DNA of 64,000 nucleotides, from the NCBI GenBank assembly GCA_022783665.1, contig JALFZJ010000063.1, forward strand, positions 18,801-82,800. The letters run 5' to 3'. How positions within the stretch are numbered: position 1 is the first letter of the stretch; each line of letters opens with the position of its first letter. This DNA is from Arcanobacterium sp. (lineage in GTDB: Bacteria > Actinomycetota > Actinomycetes > Actinomycetales > Actinomycetaceae). Under the pieces are notes generated by a model. The model ran no database searches, was not told the DNA's origin, and saw only the letters and a program-made list of their open reading frames with translations. Position numbers and translations under genes: made by a program. Positions 38,915 through 50,186 of this stretch are shown here, piece by piece.

Positions 38915-39251
38915 CGCATTTCCTCCTAGAGACGAGCGACGTCTAACTATTTAACAACGTAACTTCATTATGGGGCTGTATATGCTTGATTTCTTGGGAC
39001 TATTGGCGCTCAGCTCTGCGCGCCAGATCGGCGGAAGGCACAGCACATTCCCCCACTATCTATTGTGAAACATGGATGGGAGAATGTCTTGCCCGTCGTC
39101 ATATTTTCTGTGGCGCGCAGGCTCACTGAACGCTTTCTCACATCGTGCGCTTGCATCTATCACAACGCAGGTAGTGATCCATATTGAGCGAACCTGCCCC
39201 TACTTTAAGATTAATGACGGCGTGCTTCCTCTAGCGTCGCAAAGCTCGCTA
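38915..39251. other. Spacer between PEPCK start and purA end
   Basis: About 340 bases with no supported gene. It must contain the PEPCK promoter and the purA transcript end. A loose inverted repeat (ACATTC near 39045 with GAATGT near 39082) is seen, but its large loop makes it a poor terminator. Confidence 0.45.
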
Positions 39252-40568
<1,317 letters not shown>

Positions 40569-40754
40569 TTACCAGTGGCTGCACATGCCACCTACCAGGC
40601 GGCGTCTCACGGGAAAGGCGCTCTTTCCAGATCAATCTTACATGTTTGGCCGGTCAGCAGTTGGCCCCACGGGCCTAAACCTTGCGGACGATTCACATGT
40701 GGCAGCACGCATGGCGCAGGTGTAGAAAATGTTCACATGCCACCATGGTGGCTA

Positions 40755-41675
40755 TCAGCGCGAGCGCTGTTTGCTGCGCACATAAAAGTAGAACGCTAGG
40801 CTTGCGGCAAACATCGCCAGCCAGATCACAATCCACCAGGGGAATCGGGGCAACTCGGATGCCTCCCCGAGAGAGTCAAGCGCGTCTTGCGGTGTGGGCA
40901 GTACACGTTCACCGGTGACGACGATCCGCTGGGTATTCACTCCCAGCGGCGTACATGTGATAAGAGTAGCGAGATCCTTTCCCTCTATTGCGCGCACAGC
41001 CTCCGTATCGTCAGGATCTACAACTCTCACGTCGAATACACGATAGACCAACGCCTCTCCGAATATCTCCAGCGTAAACTCAGCGCCGTTTTCAACGCGA
41101 TCGAGATGGGTGAACATTGTGGCCGTAGCAAGCCCGCGATGAGCTGTGATCACGGTGCGGGTGCCGGAGCCCCCTACGGGTAGCGCGGTGCCTTGGAGGT
41201 GACCTGCCCCTCGCAGGAGTGTGGCATCGGACGTACCGTGATAGATAGGCAGATCGATATCGGCCACCGGCATCGTAATGCGCCCCATCAGGCCCGTGGT
41301 ATCGGCTTGTAATTGCTCGGTATAGGGTTTCACTCCGGCGTCTTCAGGCAGGATAGCAGCCTCACGAACGGTGGGCACATGCCCTGCTATATCTACAATC
41401 GATCCCGTTTCGAGGAGACTATTGTAGCGGCGGGCTTGTGTGATCTGCTCAGACGCAGGAGGATCGGTGTGCTGCAGTACGTGTGCGTAAGCATCGACGA
41501 TCTTCGCCTGGCGTACCTGGTTGAACCACTGAGCTGCCTGAGGATACAGAAACACAGTAGTGCCGAGCATCGCTAGGATCACAGTGAGCAAGGGCAGGGC
41601 GCGCCCTGGGCGATTACTCGCCTGGGATGCGCCCTGCCCTCTTGGGGCACTGATATGCGAATTAACCTCACTCAT
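40755..41675 (-). CDS. Class C (pilin) sortase, first pilus locus
   Basis: A 306-residue membrane-bound transpeptidase that polymerises pilins by joining the LPXTG Thr to a pilin-motif Lys. An N-terminal transmembrane helix (about 25-45) and the C-terminal helix typical of class C (about 275-297) flank the catalytic domain. The domain has IDLPIYHGTSDATLLRGAGH, the His in TVITAHRGLATATMF, the Cys in TLITCTPLG and the Arg in QRIVVTGER. The region where class C enzymes have a DP-aromatic lid reads VKPYTEQL. It lies 88 bases after the major pilin gene in the same operon. Confidence 0.95.
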   Translation of the reverse strand: MSEVNSHISAPRGQGASQASNRPGRALPLLTVILAMLGTTVFLYPQAAQWFNQVRQAKIVDAYAHVLQHTDPPASEQITQARRYNSLLETGSIVDIAGHVPTVREAAILPEDAGVKPYTEQLQADTTGLMGRITMPVADIDLPIYHGTSDATLLRGAGHLQGTALPVGGSGTRTVITAHRGLATATMFTHLDRVENGAEFTLEIFGEALVYRVFDVRVVDPDDTEAVRAIEGKDLATLITCTPLGVNTQRIVVTGERVLPTPQDALDSLGEASELPRFPWWIVIWLAMFAASLAFYFYVRSKQRSR

Positions 41676-41763
41676 GTATATGCTCAGTCACTGTGCTGAT
41701 AAGCATGGTCACGTGTACCGGCTCCTCCACCGGAATGATCACACTGCACAGCAAACCTTTACA

Positions 41764-43203
41764 TTAGTTCTGAATCTTGCTCCTGCGCACAGATACGAAA
41801 CCTGTGCCTATCGCGATGGCGACAATCGCAATGCCGAGGATCGTTAGCAAGATCAGCCCTTGCGCACCTGTGAGTGGAAGATCTGGAAGCCGACTCGTAT
41901 CTGTCTTGACGTTCGTTACCGTTTGAGTTGTAGCATCCGCACTCACCGTCACGAGTTTGCCATTTTTCCATTCAGGAGCAATCTCAAAACCTGTCGGCGC
42001 TTTCGTTTCCGTAACCCAATAGTTGCCTACCGCAAGCGTCTGCGTCAGGGTTCCACCGTTGGCGGTCGTCAGCGTCTTGGCAGGGTAGGCGGGATCAGGG
42101 CCATCGCCATTGGCATTTGCCGGTTGAATGGTGAAGGTTGCGCCGTCCAATGCTTTGTCTTCGCCGTCAACCTTATTGATGGTAAGGGAAGAAAACACTG
42201 TGACCGTCGGCGTCGGTTCCACATCTTGAGCAGGAGCCGATTTAAACTCTACTCCGTTGATATTGGTGATCGACTGGTTAGACAACGAGCCGGCAAAACC
42301 CTCCGACACAACCGCTGAGATTTTCACCGTCACCGTGTATCCACTCTTCAGCACAGCAAGATCATCATAAGTGACCGCCACAACGTTATCATCGCTCACT
42401 GAAACACTTGGCTGAGCAGTCACTGGTTGCCCTGCGGCATCGGCAAGCGTTACCGTGACGTCACTCGTATTTACCGTGTTCACGCCAGTTGGAAGCTGAT
42501 CCGTAATCGTAAAGGCCGTCAAGGTTTCGTCAGCAGCAAGCTGTGGAATCTTCTGAGTGATCGTCCAGGAGATCGTTTCTCCTGGAAAGTGTACGGCACC
42601 TGGATTATCTACAACTTTCAAAGGAGTCTCATCCGAGGTAAGTACTGTATTCTTCGGATATACATGCACATCGTAGAGCCAGCCTTGCTGCGTATCTGGG
42701 TATGGGATCGTCACCAAGAATGGTGCGCTCTTCGTCGTTACGGTCGCGGGTGCACTCACTTCCTGCACTAGATAGACGCCGATGGGTAGGCCACTCACAG
42801 TAGCCTCACCTTGGGCATTGGTTGCGTCCATGTTCACTGCTGGATCAGTGGCGTGCTCAGTGCCGCCAGTACCCGCCACTTTACCATCAGCATCTACGGT
42901 GAGCGACTGAACTGCCGTCCATCCTTCATTCGTAGCAAGATTAACGTCTGTCACCTTCGCATAAGAAAAGACGACGCCCGCAATCGGATCCGTACTAGGC
43001 GAAGTGCCCGTACCATCGGGATCCATCGTGCCCGTAGCTGGGTTGGCATACTTGTGAACGGTAAGAGATCCGGTGCGATTTGCATCGATATTGCCATCAG
43101 CTGCAAAAGCAACAGGTGCAACCGCTCCTGCGCCAAAGAGCGCAAGTGCTGCAACAATGAGCGCAACAAGAATCTTGTGCGATTGTATTCGTAGTGTCGT
43201 CAT
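41764..43203 (-). CDS. SpaA/SpaH-type major pilin
   Basis: A 479-residue pilus shaft subunit. A signal peptide ending near AFAADG is followed by Ig-like domains. The pilin motif is WLYDVHVYPKN (about residues 175-185), whose Lys would be joined to the next subunit. An E-box, YWVTETKAPTGFE, lies in the C-terminal CnaB domain, and the sorting signal is LPLTG followed by a hydrophobic helix and RRSK tail. It overlaps the tip protein gene by 4 bases (ATGA), and the class C sortase gene follows. This is the standard order for Actinomyces-type fimbriae. Confidence 0.93.
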   Translation of the reverse strand: MTTLRIQSHKILVALIVAALALFGAGAVAPVAFAADGNIDANRTGSLTVHKYANPATGTMDPDGTGTSPSTDPIAGVVFSYAKVTDVNLATNEGWTAVQSLTVDADGKVAGTGGTEHATDPAVNMDATNAQGEATVSGLPIGVYLVQEVSAPATVTTKSAPFLVTIPYPDTQQGWLYDVHVYPKNTVLTSDETPLKVVDNPGAVHFPGETISWTITQKIPQLAADETLTAFTITDQLPTGVNTVNTSDVTVTLADAAGQPVTAQPSVSVSDDNVVAVTYDDLAVLKSGYTVTVKISAVVSEGFAGSLSNQSITNINGVEFKSAPAQDVEPTPTVTVFSSLTINKVDGEDKALDGATFTIQPANANGDGPDPAYPAKTLTTANGGTLTQTLAVGNYWVTETKAPTGFEIAPEWKNGKLVTVSADATTQTVTNVKTDTSRLPDLPLTGAQGLILLTILGIAIVAIAIGTGFVSVRRSKIQN

Positions 43204-46200
43204 AATGTGCCCTTCTTCAAGTGTTTAGTTGGACCTTGTGAAGATATTTGAGTTTTTCCTTGTTTGATGGCACCAGCGCCACTGGCCAATGTAGCTGCGC
43301 TGATTATGATTGCGGCAATGATGAAAGCGAGCGTGCCAAGCCCACCAGTGAGCGGGATTGAGGGAAGCATCGCGGCGCTTAGTTTCGCGTTGACGAATTC
43401 TCCGCGCCATTCCCAACCGGGATTTACAAAGCCAGGGTCAGGGGCGCTGGCTGCCAGCGTGTGTACGATGTCCCCCGAAGTGCTCACCATCCCCGACGCT
43501 TTGAGATCGATGCGGGCGGTTTGGCCAGACAACTGATATCCTGCCGGAGGTTTACCCTCACCCAATGTATACACACGGGCGTGCGCATTTTTCACGAGGA
43601 ATCTCCCCGCAGCGGGATCAACATCTTCATCGTTGCACGCATCCACGGAATCTGCCACGCAATCAGTGATAGCCATACCAACCGCTACGCCTTGTGAATC
43701 AACGTACACGAGATTAAACGTTGCGCCAGCTAGAGGGTTCCCATCTTGATCGACTTTAGACCACGCAATCTGAGCCGTCTTAGGCGTCACAACACGGTTT
43801 TGGACGACGGCCGTTATCAACTGCTCATTCAATATCTCGCTTGTGGCGCTGATCGTGATGGGATCTCGATCAAATGCATCCGGTGCGGGCAGGTTCGCGC
43901 CGATCCGTTCGCCATACCATACGTTACGATCCCATGCTACGGCGTCATTGCCGGCCACAGGCGGTGCGTCGCGCACATCCCCATTCGTCACAGCCGTCTG
44001 CGTCACGGTACACTCTGAGCCAAGGGGAATCTTGTACCCCGCGCTCGGCCCGAAAACGAGCGTCTGGGTGTAATCATCGGAGGCAGTCGTAGCAGCTACG
44101 GGGCCCCATGTGCCTCCGAGCGGCTCGCCAGCATAGGGGCTCGTTGCTGGCGGGACGCACTGCCATGTACCGGAAAAGCGAAGGCCCGGATCCGGCGTGA
44201 CGCCCGTATTGTTTGCGCCGTTAATCGTGGCGCGAATACCAAATGAGCCGTACGGCTGGTTACTGAGCGCGCAGTCGATAATGCTGTGCTCACTAAGCCC
44301 GGTGAGCGTAAACCCGTCGGTCGCATTACCTAACTGCGGAGCTTCAAACTGCGGCCACATCCACGAATCACGCCAAGTACTTGGCCGCTCGCGCACCGCA
44401 CAGGCAGCATTTGCTTGGGTACCACCAGAGCCGGCGGGATAAAGCTGATAAAGCTCGGTGCCTTGTGTGTCTCGTTTTTGAGTCTCGGTGATTCCTATTG
44501 ATATATCGCCGCTTGGGCTAAGATCGGATGCTAAATCGACTGGGCCCGCGTTTGTTGATGCGTCTAGGAGCCACTCGAGCGGTGCTGAAGTTGCGCCAGC
44601 GGCACCTGCTTGCGTAGTTTGACTAAGCGCCCGCTGCGAAGTACCTCCATCAATGAATCCTGCGCCATTGGTGAGTGAGCGAGCCGTCAGCTCCCAGCCA
44701 GATGCGAGCTGAGGATCTGCTGCAACTGCACCCGAGGCGTCTACAACGCGTTTTACCGCCGTCACTCCTGGATAGACGAGGCTGATTGCGTGATCCTCCA
44801 CCTCGCCATCAATAAACATTGAAACGGAAGCACCAGAGGTAGTGACGCGCGGATCACTCGTTGCAACGAGGCGCAACACAGATTCGTATACGCCAGGAGC
44901 CTTGCTACTGAACATCGCGTCGGTGACGCTCCACGTGAGAGTGGCTTTATTGGTGCCGGCATCGCACGTCGTCAATGCTTTTTCTGCTCCTCCAGCATCA
45001 AACGTGCCGTTGAGATTCCAATCAATCCATCCCGCTACGTGCGTTGTGCCACTGGTAGCAGGCGAACACGTCAGGCTCAGTGAGTAATTCGTATTAGCAC
45101 GGGCAACCGTAATAAGGCCGTCGTCAACCGCATCTTCATCATCAATCCGGTTATCGTCGTCACCACGCACGGTATACCAGGTACTCTCAGCGGTAGGCCA
45201 TGTGGCTTCTGCGGAGTCAAGATCGCCTGCAAGCTCGCCCAGACGCGGCGTGGCTAGAGTGTAGGACAGCTCTACCGGAGTGAGAGACTGCGCCAGAACC
45301 GCCCCGACAGATTCACCCATATATCCCTTAATCACGGTACCTGTAGGCTGAGGGAAGGTACCGCCAGTAATACCGGCTTGGGCTAACGCTGTAGCAGAGC
45401 CATAGTTCGCCTCCTCAGCGTTGACAACTCGCGGAGCATCACCAAAATCCTGCCCGATCGCCACGCCGATCGCCACAAAGTTACCACCTCTGGCTTGGCT
45501 CACAATATGTGCGCCACTAGCCCCTTCTGCATAGAGATTAATGAAAGGTGTGAAATTGCCTGCGCGGGTACACGCAGAGTCTCGGGACCCCATCTGCACC
45601 GTATTTGCCCAGTCTAGAGCGAGTCCTTCATTCGAAAGCGTCTCTGCGCCACGTTGAGTCGCATCTCCATTGCCAAGGTAGAGGCGCGTTTGGTTCGTGC
45701 ATGCCTGTGAGGTCTGGTATTCCAAGAGACGCCAGCGGGTAGGTGCAGCGCCTGGCTTGCGCGCTGGCGTAATATTCACATACTCGCCGCCGTCAAGAGA
45801 TTCGGCTCCTGCGAACACGAGCCCCTGGGGCTGTACTTCAATCCGCTCACCATCGCGGATCAGAGTAACCGTGCACTCAACATCGAAACGTATATCTTGA
45901 TCAGCCCCTATACCTACAGCCATACCTGAGCCATAGAAGTTGTCCCACGCGTCGCCGGCGAATCCACCTGGAATATAGGCATCCACAGCGTTGCCGTTGA
46001 ACAGGGTGGATGAAGTACCGATGTATATCGATTTCTTCACATCGCACGTTGTTTCAAGCACGGCGTTAGGGTTGAGTACCTGCCGGCTGGTAACGGATCT
46101 ATTGGGGCTATCGTTGCGGATAAAATCGTTGGCCTTGCCGTTACGGTCAAAGGATTTTACAAGTGAGCTCCAATCAATCCAGTTGATCATGTTTAAATAT

Positions 46201-46388
46201 GGTTCCGGCTGGTCCCCGTCAGAGCCATATACGGCATGAGCTTGAGGAGTAACGAGCGCACCTACACCAGGCAAATACGGGGTGAGCAATAGGAGCATGG
46301 ATGCAAGCACACTAACGATGCCCGCGCGCACCGTGCGCGTGCGATGCGTCTTGCGTCTCGTATTAGCGTGTGCGTTCTTGCCTAGCAC
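43200..46388 (-). CDS. Large pilus tip/adhesin subunit with GEVED-like and CnaB domains
   Basis: A 1062-residue surface protein with a basic N terminus and signal peptide (hydrophobic residues about 23-50, cleavage near AHAVYG). A large Cys-containing N-terminal adhesin region follows, then a GEVED-like domain (HVAGWIDWNLNGTFDAGG, ending FIDGEVEDHAISLVYPG). A CnaB/SpaA-like domain near the C terminus reads IAWSKVDQDGNPLAGATFNL. The sorting signal is IPLTG, a variant of LPXTG, with a hydrophobic helix and basic tail. Position as first gene of the tip-pilin-sortase operon marks it as the tip subunit. The ligand is unknown. It starts at GTG 46388. Confidence 0.88.
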   Translation of the reverse strand: MLGKNAHANTRRKTHRTRTVRAGIVSVLASMLLLLTPYLPGVGALVTPQAHAVYGSDGDQPEPYLNMINWIDWSSLVKSFDRNGKANDFIRNDSPNRSVTSRQVLNPNAVLETTCDVKKSIYIGTSSTLFNGNAVDAYIPGGFAGDAWDNFYGSGMAVGIGADQDIRFDVECTVTLIRDGERIEVQPQGLVFAGAESLDGGEYVNITPARKPGAAPTRWRLLEYQTSQACTNQTRLYLGNGDATQRGAETLSNEGLALDWANTVQMGSRDSACTRAGNFTPFINLYAEGASGAHIVSQARGGNFVAIGVAIGQDFGDAPRVVNAEEANYGSATALAQAGITGGTFPQPTGTVIKGYMGESVGAVLAQSLTPVELSYTLATPRLGELAGDLDSAEATWPTAESTWYTVRGDDDNRIDDEDAVDDGLITVARANTNYSLSLTCSPATSGTTHVAGWIDWNLNGTFDAGGAEKALTTCDAGTNKATLTWSVTDAMFSSKAPGVYESVLRLVATSDPRVTTSGASVSMFIDGEVEDHAISLVYPGVTAVKRVVDASGAVAADPQLASGWELTARSLTNGAGFIDGGTSQRALSQTTQAGAAGATSAPLEWLLDASTNAGPVDLASDLSPSGDISIGITETQKRDTQGTELYQLYPAGSGGTQANAACAVRERPSTWRDSWMWPQFEAPQLGNATDGFTLTGLSEHSIIDCALSNQPYGSFGIRATINGANNTGVTPDPGLRFSGTWQCVPPATSPYAGEPLGGTWGPVAATTASDDYTQTLVFGPSAGYKIPLGSECTVTQTAVTNGDVRDAPPVAGNDAVAWDRNVWYGERIGANLPAPDAFDRDPITISATSEILNEQLITAVVQNRVVTPKTAQIAWSKVDQDGNPLAGATFNLVYVDSQGVAVGMAITDCVADSVDACNDEDVDPAAGRFLVKNAHARVYTLGEGKPPAGYQLSGQTARIDLKASGMVSTSGDIVHTLAASAPDPGFVNPGWEWRGEFVNAKLSAAMLPSIPLTGGLGTLAFIIAAIIISAATLASGAGAIKQGKTQISSQGPTKHLKKGTL

Positions 46389-46729
46389 GTGAGGCTTACC
46401 TCATTCCTGGCGTTGCTTAAACGCTCCAAAGTGTATCACTTCCGAGTAAATGTAAATACTACACAGGAATCCAGGTGCCGAGCAGGCAAACCGTGCACAC
46501 TTATTCGAACACGCTCCATTTAGCCGAACATTATTTCACAACGGATACTATTCGGCGTCATACCAAGGGTTTGTTTTCTTTCGCCGCGTTAAACCATTTT
46601 GAGAAATCTGCCTGCACTGCTTTGTGACGAGTGTTTTCACATCACGTTCACATGGCGCAGTGTAGCGAGCAGTGAGCATTACAGCCCTAACGAAGCGACG
46701 ATTCCTCATACGCACTTGCACAAGCAGCG
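46389..46729. other. Upstream region of the pilus operon
   Basis: About 340 bases without a gene, AT-richer than its surroundings. It should hold the pilus operon promoter. No homopolymer tract or invertible repeat pointing to phase variation was seen. Confidence 0.45.
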
Positions 46730-46764
46730 AAAGGGCACGCCCTCTGGGTGAGGGTGTGCCCTTT
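46730..46764 (-). terminator. Terminator after fba
   Basis: On the minus strand AAAGGGCACACCCTC pairs with GAGGGCGTGCCCTTT apart from one A/C mismatch, about 55 bases after the fba stop. The 3' arm ends in TTT then CGCTGC, so the T tract is short. Confidence 0.75.
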
Positions 46765-46818
46765 CAACTGATATCGAGCCAACCGGCCAGAGTTAGCAGC
46801 CGGCCAGCTTAGCTTTCC

Positions 46819-47847
46819 TTACTTATCGTGTGACCCTACAGAGCCGAGACGCTCGCATGCCTCTACAACGCGAGCAGCCATGCCGGTTTCAGCGGCCTTG
46901 CCCCATGCACGCGGATCGTACTGCTTCTTGTTGCCCACTTCGCCGTCAATCTTGAGAACGCCTTCGTAGTTGCTGAGCATCCAGTCAACCACAGGGCGGG
47001 TGAACGCGTACTGCGTATCAGTATCCACATTCATCTTGATCACGCCATTAGCCACAGCGGTCGCAATCTCTTCTTCAGTAGAGCCGGAGCCGCCATGCAT
47101 CACGAGGTCAAATGGGCGGTTATCCTTCCAGCCAATCTGCTCCGCTACTTCTTCCTGGATCTTGCCCAAAAGCTCTGGGCGAAGCTTCACGTTACCTGGC
47201 TTGTATACGCCATGCACATTGCCAAACGTCAAAGCCGTGATATAGCGGCCATTTTCGCCAGTGCCAAGAGCCTTAATGGCCTTCATTGCATCCTCAGTGG
47301 AGGTGTAGAGCGTATCGTTGATTTCGCCTACAACGCCATCTTCTTCGCCGCCCACAGCGCCGATCTCGATCTCGAGAATGGTGCGCGCAGCCTGGCTCTT
47401 TTCGAGGAGCTTCACTGCGATCTCAATGTTTTCGTCAAGATCAATCGCTGAACCATCCCACATATGCGACTGGAAGAATGGCTCGCGGCCGGCCTTGACC
47501 TCTTCAGCTTCGAGATCCATCAGCGGAAGTACCCATGATTCGAGGTTCTGCTTTGCGCAGTGATCGGTGTGGAGGGCAACCTTCACCGGATAGTTCTTAG
47601 CAACCTCACGGGCATAGGCAGCCATTGCGAGTGAGCCGGCTACGCGATCCTTCACCGAAGAACCACTCCAGTATTCTGCGCCACCAACCGAAACCTGAAT
47701 AATGCCGTCTGATCCGGCGTCTGCAAAACCACGCAGTGCCGCAGTAAGAGTCTGGCTCGACGTTACGTTGATGGCGGGGTAAGCGAACTTGCCTGCCTTC
47801 GCCTTATCGAGCATCTCGTTATATTCTTCAAGGGTTGCAATAGCCAC
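46819..47847 (-). CDS. fba: Class II fructose-bisphosphate aldolase
   Basis: A 342-residue zinc-dependent aldolase of glycolysis and gluconeogenesis. Metal-binding and catalytic segments are seen as VALHTDHCAKQNLESW (His, Asp), EIEIGAVGGEEDGV, LTFGNVHGVYKPGNVKL (His) and VMHGGSGSTEEEI (His), with the substrate-binding KMNVDTDTQYA at the end. Length matches the long class IIA form of actinobacteria. It is a single gene with its own terminator. Confidence 0.97.
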   Translation of the reverse strand: MAIATLEEYNEMLDKAKAGKFAYPAINVTSSQTLTAALRGFADAGSDGIIQVSVGGAEYWSGSSVKDRVAGSLAMAAYAREVAKNYPVKVALHTDHCAKQNLESWVLPLMDLEAEEVKAGREPFFQSHMWDGSAIDLDENIEIAVKLLEKSQAARTILEIEIGAVGGEEDGVVGEINDTLYTSTEDAMKAIKALGTGENGRYITALTFGNVHGVYKPGNVKLRPELLGKIQEEVAEQIGWKDNRPFDLVMHGGSGSTEEEIATAVANGVIKMNVDTDTQYAFTRPVVDWMLSNYEGVLKIDGEVGNKKQYDPRAWGKAAETGMAARVVEACERLGSVGSHDK

Positions 47848-48128
47848 TAGTTGCTCCTTTTTCTATTGATGAAAGACGCCGGCCTAACGTTACGCATCGC
47901 TCTACCTGGCACCATCGTGCACGTCTCCCAATTTCGACGTTCCCATTATTTCACGCTTTGCCATTTACGCCTAGGCAATTAGACCCTTTCTATCGGCATT
48001 CCATCTCGAGTATGACCTCGCGCACCTTTGCCAGCTTTACACTAGGAGATAACGATATCCGGCTATCTGTGCTTACCCATCGGGCGCATGCGCCATGGAG
48101 TACTCATTTCATCGAGGAGGCAGACCAG

Positions 48129-49130
48129 ATGAAAGCTCACCCTACTCGCACATTCGTGCTCCAGATCATCAAGATCATCGTCTGGATCGTGATTGCTGCA
48201 GCGCTGGTGAAATTTGCGTTTTTCCCCGCCCAGGAGGAGATGCCTACGATCGCCGGCCAAGGTGATTTCACTCTGCCTACTGTTGCAGTCGAACGCGGCG
48301 ATATTGAAAACACCCAGAAGTTCGATGGCACAATCGTGCGTGATGAATCTAGCGCATTCAAAGCGAGCGCTGAGGGCACCATCAACTATCTGTTCGTGGG
48401 CGATGGTGCTTCAGTAAACAAAGGCGAGCGGGTGCTCCAAATCCGATCCGAAGCCGCCGTCACATCGGACGATCCCGAAGCTGAGCCCACAACGGCCGTA
48501 CGCTATACGGATGTGATTGCACCGGCGTCTGGCATCATCCATCTCGATGCCATGATTGGCCAAGCTACAACAATTGGTGACCTTCTGGGCTCTATTGAGC
48601 CGAGCACGTTCCATGCCGCCGTACCTCTCACAGCCGATCAGCTCTACACTCTTCAAGGTGCCCCCACCGAGGCGGAGATACTCATCACTGATGGGCCGGC
48701 TCCTTTCACGTGCACCAATCTTCGCACCACTACCGTGGCAAGCGCCGCAACTGGTGACGACGCCTCCGGCGCTGCACCCCAAGCCTCCTCCACTCCTGAA
48801 CTTCGCTGCGATATCCCCACCGATCAACAAGTGTTCGATGGCTTGAAGGCTAAGCTCACGATCACCGGCGAATCGGCTACTGATGTACTTGTGGTGCCAA
48901 CTACCGCCGTTGAGGGGCGCTTCCGCGAAGGCAATGTATATCTGCCGAGTGAGGATCCTAAAGCTAAGCCGCAAGCGGTGAAAGTGGGCATTGGCATCAA
49001 TGACGGCGAGTATGTAGAAATTACGAGCGGCATCGATGAAGGCGCGGAGATTTTGCAGTTCGTTCCAAGCCTGGAGGATGACGAAAACCAAGACGGAGAC
49101 GGCGTAATGATGGGCGGATTCGGGGGCTGA
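48129..49130 (+). CDS. Efflux periplasmic-adaptor-like protein (MacA/HlyD type)
   Basis: A 333-residue membrane-anchored adaptor. One N-terminal transmembrane helix (IIKIIVWIVIAAALVKFAFF) is followed by a barrel-sandwich region: VERGDIENTQKFDGTIV, then SAEGTINYLFVGDGASVNKG and DVIAPASGIIHLDAMIGQ. A beta-barrel with LTITGESATDVLVVPTTAVEG and a C-terminal part follow. ATG 48129 is preferred to upstream in-frame starts because AGGAGG lies 8 bases ahead and the transmembrane helix starts there. Two ABC transporter genes follow at 3-base and overlapping spacing, so it is one operon. Confidence 0.88.
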   Translation: MKAHPTRTFVLQIIKIIVWIVIAAALVKFAFFPAQEEMPTIAGQGDFTLPTVAVERGDIENTQKFDGTIVRDESSAFKASAEGTINYLFVGDGASVNKGERVLQIRSEAAVTSDDPEAEPTTAVRYTDVIAPASGIIHLDAMIGQATTIGDLLGSIEPSTFHAAVPLTADQLYTLQGAPTEAEILITDGPAPFTCTNLRTTTVASAATGDDASGAAPQASSTPELRCDIPTDQQVFDGLKAKLTITGESATDVLVVPTTAVEGRFREGNVYLPSEDPKAKPQAVKVGIGINDGEYVEITSGIDEGAEILQFVPSLEDDENQDGDGVMMGGFGG

Positions 49131-49133
49131 GAT

Positions 49134-50186
49134 ATGGCAATGCTCGAATTACGTGATATCGAACGCAGCGTGCTTCTCCCCAACGGTGAGATTCTTGAGA
49201 TTTTGCGCGGCGTGAATCTCGACGTCGAACCAGGTGATCATATTTCGATCGTGGGTCATTCCGGCACGGGTAAATCTACACTGCTCAATGTGATCGGCCT
49301 CCTCGATCAGCCAAATTCTGGCACGTATACGTGGGATGGCACAGATGTGCTGGCGATGGGAGACGTCGCTCGCTCTAAGAAGCGTGGAGCCTCCATCGGT
49401 TTCGTATTCCAGCAGTTCAACCTCTTCCCCACGCGCAACGCTGTAGAAAACGTGGCGGTACCACTTCTGTACCAAGGCGATACGAACGTGTTGCGGCGTC
49501 ACAGCATCGCCGCGGAGCTACTTGCCCAAGTGGGGCTCGGTGACCGTTTAGACGCAATGCCGAGCCAGCTTTCGGGCGGTGAGCAACAGCGCGTGGCGTT
49601 GGCGCGAGCGCTTATCCGCAAACCTCGCGTCATTCTGGCTGATGAGCCTACCGGCGCTCTGGACCCTCATACAGGTGCTTTGGTGATGGATTTGCTTGAG
49701 AATGCGGCTCACGCTAACGATGCAGCTCTGATTGTGATTACGCACGATATGGGCGTTGCTAAGCGAGCAAACCGCGTGTTTGAGATTAGAGACGGCGTAC
49801 TTCACGATGCGTCTCATCTACCAAGTTCTGTGCTTGTTGAGTCAGTTTCTGCTTCCGCACTGGCGCCTGATGCAAAGAGCGAAACCGCCGCCGAAGTGAA
49901 CCGTGAGCACAACAGTGAATCAAACACCGAACCAAGCACTCGTGGTGACCGCACCGGCCAAGTGTCAAACACTGACGCTAACCCCGATCCGCATGACGCA
50001 GAATCAGGCGAGAGTTTAGACGCTGATACGCATGCAGAGGTTACTACCAACGCGCAATCACTAAACGAACACAAGCCATCCCACGAGCAAAACGAAAACG
50101 GCGCCAAGCTTGCCGCACCTAGTACATCAGCGCCGTGGGAACTTCCAGCACCGCCGTCTGATCAACGTGGGGAGCTACAGAAATGA
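49134..50186 (+). CDS. MacB-type ABC transporter ATP-binding protein with acidic tail
   Basis: A 350-residue ATPase of the MacB/LolD type. Walker A is GHSGTGKST (about residues 42-50), the Q-loop follows in [17 protein letters not shown], the signature is [15 protein letters not shown], and Walker B is [12 protein letters not shown] with the H-loop in IVITHDMG. Residues about 225-350 form a Ser/Glu/Asn-rich tail with no domain, absent from the usual 220-250-residue members. It is 3 bases after the adaptor gene and overlaps the permease gene by 4 bases. Confidence 0.93.
   Translation: MAMLELRDIERSVLLPNGEILEILRGVNLDVEPGDHISIVGHSGTGKSTLLNVIGLLDQPNSGTYTWDGTDVLAMGDVARSKKRGASIGFVFQQFNLFPTRNAVENVAVPLLYQGDTNVLRRHSIAAELLAQVGLGDRLDAMPSQLSGGEQQRVALARALIRKPRVILADEPTGALDPHTGALVMDLLENAAHANDAALIVITHDMGVAKRANRVFEIRDGVLHDASHLPSSVLVESVSASALAPDAKSETAAEVNREHNSESNTEPSTRGDRTGQVSNTDANPDPHDAESGESLDADTHAEVTTNAQSLNEHKPSHEQNENGAKLAAPSTSAPWELPAPPSDQRGELQK

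Noticed and set aside
37784..38929. 381-codon frame antisense to the PEPCK gene
   Set aside because: Shadow of a strongly conserved gene; the product is rich in His, Arg and Cys with no family resemblance.
39045..39087. Riboswitch or terminator between PEPCK and purA genes
   Set aside because: The only inverted repeat has about 6 paired bases and a loop of about 30, too weak for either call.
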